Positions 47,201 through 59,200 of a DNA stretch of 64,000 nt are shown here, in pieces. The notes under the pieces were generated by a model, which saw only the letters and a list, made by a program, of their open reading frames with translations, was not told the DNA's origin and did not search any database. Origin of the DNA: Caenorhabditis remanei. Lineage: Eukaryota > Nematoda > Chromadorea > Rhabditida > Rhabditidae. The position numbers and the translations under genes are program-made. Every line of letters starts with the position of its first letter. The first letter of the stretch is position 1. The stretch is taken from contig NC_071330.1 of assembly GCF_010183535.1 (NCBI RefSeq), positions 2,337,717 through 2,401,716 of the forward strand. Reading direction: 5' to 3'.

Positions 47201-50200
47201 AAAGTTTCAAACCGTCCCGAACCTCTGAAAAACGTCGACGTTCTAAAATCGAGACATTCTGAAACTGTGAAATTCCAATTTCAAAGTGTTTTGGTTTTAA
47301 AACGTCCCAAACCCGATAGGTTTCGAGTGTGGACGTTTTGAAACCGAGACGTTTCGGAACTGCCTTGGTTTCAGAATATAACAAAGTAGTTTTGAATTGT
47401 AACATTCCGAGCAGTGTTGTTGGGAATTCCGACTTCCGACTTCCGGGCTTTTTTTCACTTCCAACTTCCGACTTCCGGATAAGGAATTTTCACTTCCAAC
47501 TTCCGACTTCCGGATAAGAAATTTCACTTCCGACTTCCGACTTCCGGATAAGGAATTTTCACTTCCGACTTCTCATTACATAACGGTGAAATTTCGGAAA
47601 AGTAAATTTCGCAGAAATACATGGAAAAATGGTGAAAAATGGACAGAAAATAGGCTTTTCTTCATCCAAAAACTAATTTTCCGCTGATTTTCGCGAATTT
47701 TATGAACTTTTTCGAGGAGTTTTTGAATCTTTGCGAAAAAATCTAATTCCTACTTCCGACTTCCGACTTCCGGGCGTTTTTTCACTTCCAACTTCCGACT
47801 TCCGGATAAGAAATTTCACTTCCGACTTCCGACTTCCGGATAAGAACATTTTCACTTCCCAACATCTCTGATTCCGAGCTCGATTTCAAAATGTCACCGT
47901 TTCGAAACAGTGTCATTTCACAACCGTAATTTCAAAGTTGCAAAACGGCCCAGTTCCAAACCGTCCCGGATCCCTGAGAGAGTCGAAATTCCCTATTTTT
48001 CCGCCCCCAATTCAAAACGGAGATTTGCATTAATGAAGTCTCTTTTGGATTAGGTCTCCCCGGAGGGATGTCCCCCTCTTTCCTTCTTTCCCTCATTTTT
48101 CCATATATTTTATATAACTTTGTTCAAATTTTTTTCAGCAACGAGAACTTGGTGATGCCACCGAAACCAAACGATGCAAGAAAGAAGTTGGCATTCTACA
48201 ATATTGATTTCTCGTTGGAGCATCAGGTGAGAGTTTTGTAATTGAAATTGGCTGAAATTGGTCTAAAAACTGTAGAAATTGGCTGAAAATAGGTCTAAAT
48301 CAAGATAAAGTGAAAAAGGAATTTTCCAATTGAAAAAATGTTGAAAAACTGTTGGAAATACAAGAATTTATTTCAAAAACAGAAAAAATTATCAAAGAGA
48401 CTATGAAAAATTCAGTTTTTTTTTCGGATTTTCTGAAAATTCACAGAAAATCATTAGAATTTTGTCAAAAAATTACTCTTAACGGAAAAATGAGAAAAAA
48501 ATTGTAATAATCGTTAAAAAAACTATTTGGATGTGGGCAACAATCATTTAAGTTTTAAAAAGTCGATTCAAAAAAGCTGATTTATTGAAAAGTCCGCCAA
48601 AAAACCGCTGAAAAATAATTGAAAAGTTGACTTGAATTTGTAAAAAAAAAACTTGCCGTAAATCCATCGAAAAATCAGACGAAAACAGGGTGCTCTACCG
48701 ATACTTCAAAACCGATTAAAATCGGTTATTGGTAAGAAAATCGATTAAAATATTCATCAGTTTTTAGAAAAATAAATCGGTTTTTCTCCTGGGAAAAATC
48801 GGAAAAAATCGATTTTCTTCGATTGTGCCAGTGTAGTCGTCGACGATAAACACGGTACCACAGTACAACCGGTTAAAAAACCGATTATTCTTCGATTTTT
48901 ATCGATTTTCATCGGTTATTTTCTGAAAGTTCAAATTCTACAGTAGTTTGTCGCGTTTCTATCATATTTTGCACTGTTCTCAATTTAGATTTTACGTTAA
49001 AATTGATAATTTCTCATCTTTGTTCAAATTTTCTATAAAAATAGAAAAAACGAATGAAGTTATTGAAACGTGACAAACTACTGTAGAGTTTGAACTTTCA
49101 GAAAATAACCGATGAAAATCGGTAAAAATCGAAGAATAATCGGTTTTTTTAACCGGTTTCTAAACGGATGAAAACCGAAACCGAACCGTTTTTTTTTTCA
49201 AAAAACAATCGAAGAAAATCGATTTTTTCCGGTTTTTGTTTTTGAAAAACCGGTTGAAATTAACCGATTGAAGAAACGATTTTCACCTGTTGAAAAAACT
49301 TTTTTTGACATTTTTTTTTTGAAATTTTTCCATTTTTTCATCAAAAATTTGAAGATTTTGATGATTTTTCAAAATTTCTTTTAATTCAGAATCATAGTCA
49401 AAATTTGGACTTTTTTGTTAAAAAATCGAAATTTTTCAAAAATTTGAATTATTGATTTTGGCGCCAATTACCCGGGTCTTGACAAGTATTCTCAAATGAG
49501 TTTTGATCTACACAAAATCAATATTTTTATTTAAAAAAAAACAATTGACTAAACCAAAACAACCAAGTCCCTTGAATTGAATCTAGTCTGAACTCCATAT
49601 TTGATCTACCACTCAATTCCTCAATTTTGCATCATTTTTCGATCATTTTTGAATGATTTTTCCCCCAAGAAAAACTGCAAAAAACTGCCGCCGTTCCATC
49701 TCAGTTTTTCGCGGGTTTTTTTTTGCAGTTTTTGCACTCTTTTTTTATGCCGGAAACTGCCTAAAAAAGCGGAAAAGAAGCACGACGTCTTCTCAATTTC
49801 TTCCCCCTTTTTCTCATTCCTTTCCGCCGCCTTCCTCCTCTCTCTTTCCACAAAAAAAGTGCTGCTAGACATTTCTCTTTTTTGAGCTCTTTCCCCCATT
49901 CCAAAATAGACAAAAATTGAGCACAAAGAGCCCGCTGGGCGGGTGTGTCTACTCAATCTGTCACCCCTCTTATTCTCTATATTTCTTCCCAATTTCCTAT
50001 TTTTTCCACTAAATATCTAATAAGAAATGCGGGCTGAATGTCTTTTGGTGAGTAAATGACCTCGGTGTATCAGCAGGTGGCGTCTTTGATGGAGAAGACA
50101 AGGGCAGATGACTAAAAAATGATCAAATTTACACTTTTTTGAGGGTTTTTAAATTTAAAATCGGAAAATTTTGACTAAAGACGCTTTTTTTCCTGAAAAA

Positions 50201-53200
50201 TCAGAAAAAATTGGCCTAGAAACCCAATTTTTCGATCTGGTGGCCTAGAAAACCAAGAGGAGGGAAAATTAGGCCAGCTTGACTGAATTCACACTTTCTG
50301 GTGAACAGAAAACGTTAATTTCCGTGAAAACCTGCCTAATTTCGGCGAAAAACGAATATTTTTAGTTAATGGCCTAGAAAACCAAATCCGGGAAAAACTA
50401 GGCCATCAATTGATTTTTTGAAGAATCGTTTTTATTGGGCTTAGTGGCCTAGAAAACCAAATTGAGGGAAGCTAGGCCATGGTATTCTTGTTTCAAATGT
50501 GGCCTAGAAACTCAAATACTGAAAACTAGGCCACCACTCTACTCAGGTATCGATGGCCTAGGAATCCAAATATTTTAAAAAAACTAGGCCACCAATCCTC
50601 CAAATTTTGAGAAAATGAAAGAAGCCTAGGAATTGCAAGTAGGGAAAGTTAGGCCACCAAAAGCACCATGATGGCCTAGAAAACCGAAAAGAGACAAAGC
50701 TAGGCCACCAAAGATCCCAGTAGTGATAACCGCCTAAGGACCTAGAAAGCAAACTTTTGAAGAACCTAGGCCACCTAATTTTAGTCATTTGTTTTCTGAA
50801 TTACTTGCCACTCTTTTTCAGCTATTTTTACTTTCAAAAACGGATTTTTTACAGCGAAAAATTGCGGGTCAAATGACGAGTCCATCGTCGTCAATCTCAT
50901 CGGTTCACTCGGGTGGAGCACGTCAAGACGCTTTGGCAAGACGAAAAGAATTCATTCGACGGAGGAAACAACAGGCGGATCAACAGAGCGCCGACAAGGT
51001 TATACAGGTGAGAAATGGAGAGATTTATGACAGTTTTCACACACAGAGATGGAAAACGGTCAGTGATTTGGTGTGTATAAAACGATCAGAAATATGGGGA
51101 GAAGAGGCTATTTTTGGAGAAGAGGAGAAGAGGACATGTGAAAATCATGATTTTGAGAGGTTTTAGGAGATCAGGACACTTTGAAACCAGGTTTTGAAGT
51201 GTCCTGGTTGCGAAATGGGACGGTTTCGAAACATCTTCGTTCTGAAAGGGTTCTATTTCATCGATCCTGAATCAAACCGTTTTGAAATGTCCCGTATTAG
51301 AACGCCTTGTTTAAGGAGGACACTTTGAAACCAGACGTTTTGAAACCGAACCATTTAAAAACCAGAAAATAATTTATTCAGATTTTTAGTTGTAAAATAT
51401 CGCGGTTTCAAAGTGTCCTGGTTGCGAAATGTCTCAGTTTCAGAACGTATCGGTTTCTAAGCGTTTTCGATGTCAAGCAAGACAACCCGGTTTTGAAACG
51501 TCCAATGTAATACGGTTGCGAAACGTCTCAGGCTGCATTTCGCCGTTTTGAAATGTCCCAATCCGACAAATCCCCAGTTCTAGAATGAATTAGTTTCTAA
51601 AAGGTTCAGTTTCATACGTCTTCAGTTTCGAAACGTCTCGTTTTAATTGTAAGATCCTCCGGTTTCGAAACGTCCGAATCCCCAAATATTCTAGTTTGAA
51701 AACGTCCCAGCTGCGAAGCATCGGGGTTCAGAACATATTGGTTTTGAAACGTCCTGCTATCGAAAGTCTAAATTTCTTAGTTTCAAAACGTCAATTTCTG
51801 GTTTTGAAACGTCTTAGTTACGAAGTGTCCGCTGTATAACCAGAAATTTGGAAAAATCACATCAAAACCTGAACAAAATGCTCTTTTCTCATGTTTTATA
51901 GCGTTTTGCTTTGAAAAATCTTTCCATCGCAGCTACAGTAAGACTCTACAGTAATCCCTATAACCATAGGCTGCACTGTATCACTTATTCATCTATGTAT
52001 ATACATATGACCTCATTTAAAACATACTTGCAAAAAAAAAACCAATGAAAATTTTTTGTTTTCAAAAAAAAAATTAGCATATCTGTATAAATATGGTTTC
52101 CAAAACTCTCATTTTATGATGTTTCATCACTATTCTCTCTACTTTTTTAGTCGGTTTTGACTTCCCTTTTGATCGATAATTTCGACCATAAACTGATGGT
52201 TTTTTCTATATATTATCATTCCTTTTTTCCTTTTTCGGGCCGTTCTCCTCCGCCTTTTCCCTCCTATCACTATCCTTCCTCTTCTTTATATTCCCATTTT
52301 CGAGAATTGAATGATGATGATAGTTTTATCTTCTCTCTCCCGGAGAGAGATAGTTTTCGATTTCGTTCTCTGTTTTTCTTATCACTTTTTCTTTGCAAGT
52401 AGAATGATGATAGTTCTTCTGTGTTTTGGTTAGCTTAGGAACCTGATGAGGGAATTGATGGACTCAAAGTGAAAAAAAACCGATTTTAGACTGAAAAATA
52501 AGGAAAATAATGAAAATTTTGGGTGAAAATTATGGAAAATTCTAGAGAAAAACGATACAATTTTTTGACATGATTACTGTAGTCTAGGATATCTAACAAA
52601 GAAACCCAATGAGTATTTGGATTTTTGAATTGCTGATAATTCATATAGATCATACTTGCAAACCGGGCCGGCGCGTAACTCGCTTCAAACTCGATATTAT
52701 GGGCTGAAAAGTATACCAAAATGTAGATCTCGACGAGTGCTATGTCTATGATATAATACGGGCCGGGTGGCTATTTGTTAATGGGTCGCGGATCGGAAAA
52801 AAGTGCAAAAAACGCGAAAACTGCCAAAAAACCATACTTGCAACGAGGCTGAAAAAATTTGAACTGAAATTTTGAACGAAATTGTTTGAATTTTTTTGAA
52901 TTTTTGACTATACTTCAGAATTCGATCAAAAGGTAGTTATGCATCAAAAAATGAAATTTTTTATGTGAAATTTCAAAAAAATTCGGTAAAAATTTGGTAA
53001 AAATAGGTACCTTTTTTTGAAGCCGGGCCTTCGGGCCAGGCCGGGTCTTGAGAATTCTCTACCGGGCCGGGCCGTAAATTTGCAAGTATGAAAAAAACCA
53101 TTCTAGCTCGGCCCGCGGCACAATAATGAATAGCCATCCGGCCCGAAGTAGGTCACAGAGATAGAACACGCTGAGATGTAAATTTTGGTATATTTTTCAG

Positions 53201-56200
53201 CTCATAAAACTCAGTTTGAAGCGAGTTACGAGCCCCGGTTTGCAAGTATGATATAGATATTTGGCTATACCTCAAGAGTCGACTATATATGGTAGAGTCC
53301 TCATTGATTCCCAAATTCACATGCTCGTTGGGTTTTTCTTAGATGGTTTAGAGTACAGTAACCATACCATGTCTTAAAAGAAACATCGTATAGTTTACGT
53401 AAGAATTTTTCATGATTTTCACCCATTTTCAATCTAAAATCTGCATTTTTCAATTTTTCGACCAATATGGTTACTGTACTTTGGACTCTAGTTTGATCAT
53501 CTTTTTTTTTTTCGCTACCTAAATTCCACGTTTCCATCTCATTTTCTGCTTTCTGTTACACGTGAATTTCTAAAAAATTTCATATGTTTCATTTTTATCA
53601 GAATGTTCCTCTTTCCCAAGTATTCTCAACCAAACGCGCTCTACCGAAACGGAAGAAAATTGTGTACGAAATTGAGAGACTCAGAGAAAAAGTGACAGTT
53701 TTCAAGAGCATTTCGGTGGAGCGTAGTTGTTAGAAGCGTGCCGTGCTAATAGTACAAAATTTCACCAAAAATCAACATTTACATAGTTGTCAAGGCCCAG
53801 CTTCAAAAATTACCCTTTTTTTTCCATTTTTTTTCGAAATTTTTTCAATTTTTCATCGAAAATGTGACTATTTTTCGAAATTTCTTCAAATTCTGAATCA
53901 TAGTCGAAAATTTGACATTTTCGCGAAAAAGTTCAAAAAATTTTCAAAATTTGACTTTCGCGCCAATTTGCCCGGGCCTTCGGGCCTTGACAACTATGAA
54001 AATTTACGGCGAAATTTCTAGAATTGGCCTCGTCTAAAATTGGAAAATCTAACCGATCATTGGAAAACAGGGACCTAAAAATAGATTGAGCTTCAGAAAC
54101 CCCGCCCATTTTTCCATTTCTGAAAATTAATTTTCATCCCAAAAATCCTTTTGAAAACACGTAACCCTCAATCTCTTTGTATTTCAGGGAATGTCAAAAA
54201 TCGCTGGCGTCGGTGCGGCGCTCTCCGAGAAGCAACAAGAAGAGGAAGAGCGTCAAATCGAGGCGAAATCAGCGGTGAACTGGAAGAAGAATATCGAAAA
54301 GCATCGTCGACACATTGACTACTCTGACATATTCGATGAAGACGTCGGAAGTGAGGAAGGAATGTGGGTGTGGGAGATTGAGAACTTCTATCCATCGATA
54401 ATGGACGAGGCGTTCCACGGTCAATTCTACGATGCCGACGCGTATTTGGTGCTGAAAACGACACGAGAGATCTCCGGACAATTGAGACACGCTATCTTCT
54501 ATTGGTTGGGAGAGCACGCCTCTCTTGATAAGGGAATGTGTTCGGCAGTGCATGCAGTGGGTCTCCGGAATCATCTGAATGCTACGTGTCGGACACAGAG
54601 AGAGGAGATGAACGATGAGACGGAGGAATTCCTGACGTTGTTCGGTGAAGAGATTGTGTATATTGAGGGTGGACGGACCACTTCTGGATTCTATACGACG
54701 GAGAAACCCGCTCACTTGACGAGACTATACAGAGCGGGTGTCAATGGAACGGCGGTGGAAATGGAGCCGGTGCCGTTGAGTGCGGAGTCGTTGGATCCTA
54801 GATTCTGCTTCTTGTTGGATGCGGGGGAGACGATTTGGATATGGAGTGGTTATAAGTCGAGGGTGAGTGTGGGAACCCTGAAATTGACAGAAAAATGTGA
54901 AAAATGCCAAAACTATGCGAAAATTGTCTATTTTGGACTAATTTTCATCGATTTTCAGACATTTTCAACTGAAATCTAAATTTCTCGTCGGAAAACTGAA
55001 TCGTGAATCTGATAATGGCCGAGCCGGTAGGAAATTTTCAAGGCCCGGCTTCAAAAAATGACCCTTTTTTCCAATTTTTTTTCGAAATTTTTCCAATTTT
55101 TCATGGAAAATGTGACCATTTTTGACTATTTTTCAGAATTTCTTCTAATTCTGAGTGATAGTCGAAAAGTTGACTTTTTCGCGAAAAAATTCAAAAAAAT
55201 TTGAAAAATTTGAAAAATTTGACTTTCGCGCCAATTTGCCTGGGCCTTCGGGCCTTGACAACTATGGGAAAATTGGTCTCAAAAAGGGATTTACAGATTT
55301 TCATCATTTCTAGACAAAAAAGCTGAAATTTAGCTAATTTTTAGTGATCTACAATACGAATTATAGCAATTTTCAGACATTTTCAACAAAAATCTAGATT
55401 TCTCGTTGAAAAACTGAATTGGGAATTTGAAAATATAGAAATTCCCGTCATAATAGTCAAAAACCCTTCCTAAAAGCGAATCTTCCACCCGGAAATTGTC
55501 AAAATTGGTCACTGCTGGCCGAACTTTTCGTTTTTGTGTTTCTAGGCCACGGAAAGTTATTCCAATTCCGCTCTTGAAGTTTTATCATACTTTTTTTGAA
55601 CTGCTTCCTTTTATCAATATTATTAGGCTGAAAACACTGATAACTAGTCAAAATTTACAAATAATCGCGAAACTAACGGGGAAGAACTTTTCGTGGCCTA
55701 GAAACACAAAAACGAAAAATTCGGCCAGTAGTGACCAATTTCGGACTGAAAATCCGGTTTTAGAAGGGTTTTTGAGTATTGTCATGGGAATTTCCATATT
55801 TTTCTACACATTTTAAAACATATTCTCAATTTCCAGAAATCCCTTTTTAAACCTGAAAGAAATGTAGACTTTCGCATTGAAAACGTCTGAAAATCGCTAT
55901 AACTGGTATTGTAGATCACTAAAAATCAGATTTTCTGGCTGGAAATGATGTCAAACCCTCCAAAAATGGACAATTTTCGCTGAAATTTGTGTAAAAAATG
56001 CTCCAAGGCCCCCGAAATGCGCGCCCAAGGCGCCCCAGTTACTCTCTTCTCCCCCTCCCCCCATTAGAGATGACTCTCCTCGCCGACCGCCTTCCCCCTC
56101 TCCCCTTCCCTCTTTATAAACCGCCTCGACTCTCGTCTATTTCATGACTGCTTGGCGCAATGGTAGCGCGTTCGACTCCAGATCGAAAGGTTGGGCGTTC

Positions 56201-59200
56201 GATCCGCTCAGTGGTCAAATGTTTTTTGTTTTTTTGCTTTGCCTGTTTTGAGATGGGGAAGTGGGAATTTCAAGGGAATGAAGTATTTTGGGGTGATTTT
56301 GGATGTGGGATGAGGATAATTGGGGTGCCTCGGGCGCGTTTAGACTAGATCAAGAACGTGGTCGGAGTCTAGTTTACGGAAAATTCATAAATTATAGATT
56401 TCTGTAAGATTGACATGACTCGAAAGTGGGCGGAGCTACGAATTTTCTGCTTAAAATGTACCACAGTTTTTATCGATATTCGAAAGTTTCATTGACTGAA
56501 ACTCTCAAAAGTGGGCGTGGTCTTAAAATAGGCGGAGCTACAAATCTCCGGTTTATTCTTAAGAAATACTACAGTTTTAGTCGATTTATGAAAGTTTCAT
56601 TGACTGGAAATACCAAAAGTGGGCGTGGTCTGAAAATGGGCGGAGTTTAATCCAGAATCTGACCGTCTTAGAATGGGCGGAGCTACAAATTTTCGGTTTT
56701 TGCTTAAAAGGTGCGAAATACCACAGTTTTAGTCGATTTATGAAAGTTTCATTGACTGGAAATACCACAAGTGGGCTGAGTTTTGTCCAAATTCTGATAA
56801 TCTTAAAATGGGCGGAGCCTAATTATCTCAATGATTTCAGATCACCGTATCGAACAAAGCGCGTCTATTCGCCGAACGTCTGAACAAGCGAGACCGAAAA
56901 GGAAAATCAGAAATCGAGACGTGTCGCCAAGCGCGTTGCCCTCCAGAATTCTGGCAAGCACTCACTGGACATCCGGACAAACCGACGGGAACGATAGTGG
57001 AACACGTGCCGGAGGGATTTGTGGCGGAGCGGAAGAAGTTGTATAAAGTGAATATCGGAATGGGATTTCTCGAATTGCCACAAGTGGAATTGCCGAAAGG
57101 AATTGCCAAACAGGATATGTTGAATTCGAAAGGAGTATTCATTCTTGACTCGAATTCTGATATATTCCTATGGACTGGAAAGAAGGCGAATCGATTGTTG
57201 AAAATGGCTGGACAGAAATTGGTTGTCGAGTTGCATCAGATGCTTGATAGGCCTGATTATGCACAGGTATGTTATTGAGGGCCCATAATCCAAGGGTACA
57301 TCGAAAAAGGGTACATCTATGAAAAATTTGATCAAAGGGTACATTGAATCGAAGGGTACATCGAGGACCTATGATCATGGGCAGGGTTGGGAAATCCCGG
57401 GCCGGCCTGACAGAAATTTTTTGCAGGCCCGGTCCGGATTCAAAAAATGTGCACAATTTTTTCACATTTTTTTTCGTAATTTTCATTAAAAAATCATCAA
57501 AATGCTCCAAAATTCTCGTACACTTCAGTTTTTGTCGATATTCCAAAACATATTCAAAAATTAGACTTTTTTGCAAAAAGATTTCAAATTTCTACGGGAG
57601 CCGGGCCGGGCTGAGGAAAATTTTTCTGTCGGCTCGGAATTTCCCAACCCTGATCATGGGGTACATCCATACATAAAATTTCAGAAGTCTCACAGGATTC
57701 ATCAACTTTTGAGAAAAGCTTTACAGACGTAGTTCGAGGAACGTATTATTGCTGTTTTCAGAAGGATGACATAAAAAGAGATATTATTGAGACATTTAAT
57801 CTCAAAAAACTGGTTATTAGCACGACACACTTCTTACAACCGCGCTCTACCGAAACCAAAGAAAATTGTATCCGAAATTGAGAGACTCAGAGAAAAGGAG
57901 ACATTTTTCAAGGGCATTTCGGTGGAGCGCAGTTGTAAGAACTGTGCTGAACTAATTAAGAAATTTATACGGAAATCCGTTATTTTTGCTCGAAAAACTG
58001 GATTTCAAGCCATTTTTTGAAGTTTTTTGAATGAATCTTAACAGGAAATCATAAGAATTTTCAGAAAAAAGTTGAAAAATCCCGAAGAAAAACATTAAAC
58101 ATTTTGCATTAAAAATCTGTAAAAATCGGCCTAAAATTAATTCCGTAGACGTTTTTTTGCCCAATTTTAGTCGTAAATTTGCAAGAATAAGACAAGAATT
58201 ACTGCGAAAACCTGACCAAAACCTGATATTTTTTTCAAAAATTCATAGGCACAGTCTCCCAAACCCCGAAAAACAACTGCAAGCGAAAGTTCTCAGCGGA
58301 GCGCAACGGCCGCGCGCTACAGTAGTCCGAATTAATTTTTCAACTGAAAATTTTGATTTTTTCAAAATTACGAACAATAAAGGGAATAAAAAGTGAAAAT
58401 TGTCCATTACAAAGAACGACAAAGGCAAAAGCAACATTTCGGAAAAAAGAAAACTATTTTTGGAGCAAAAATAAAGGCGCTGATACAGATCGCAGTTTTG
58501 GCCTGAAAAATCAGTTTTTTCACTATTTCTCGAAACTTATTCGGCAAAAAAGTGACCCATCCATCAGAAATGAAGATCTATTTATTGCGGATTTTTTGAG
58601 CTATAATTGAGATGGAAACGTCAAGAAATAGAGAGCTGGACACAGTTTGAAGTCGAGAATTCGGCAAACATTTTCAGTGGAAAATGGTGTTTTCTTATAA
58701 AAATTATCAAATGCAACACTCAAAAGACATGATATCATGGTTTTTAGTAAAATAATTGTTTAATTCAGAAAAAAGTTCCTTGATGTCTTCATCACATTAA
58801 CCTTTATTGAAGTGACTTTTTCATCTTTAGCTTCACGCTAAAAATTTAAAAAATTCACTTTTAGACCTTCAAATTTCTCAAATTTTTCGTTTCGTGAGGG
58901 GAGATCGAAAATTTCCTTGCAGTTCTTACTCGGACTTTGGGAGACCGTGATAGAATAAAAATCTGAAAACTAGGCGGAATTTGAATTTTTTCCATAAAAT
59001 ATTGCCTATGAATCAAAATTTTCTGAAATAAAAATTGGGATATCCGGAATAAAAGACATACAGACAGACAAATCCAAAATCCGATTTTCATCAATTTCAA
59101 CGAAAAAATTCAATATTTTAGGAGTGATAGCCTAATTTTCAATTTTTCCTGAATTTCCTAGGTCTTCTCGTTGATAAAAATGAAAAAAAGGTCTGATTGA

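Noticed and set aside
49621..49992. 123-codon minus-strand ORF in fli-1 intron 7
   Set aside because: Low-complexity E/R/K-rich translation of a CT-rich tract; no acceptor or paralog. The tract is better read as promoter-like.
54168..54715. Minus-strand ORFs opposite fli-1 exon 9
   Set aside because: Shadows of the gelsolin exon.
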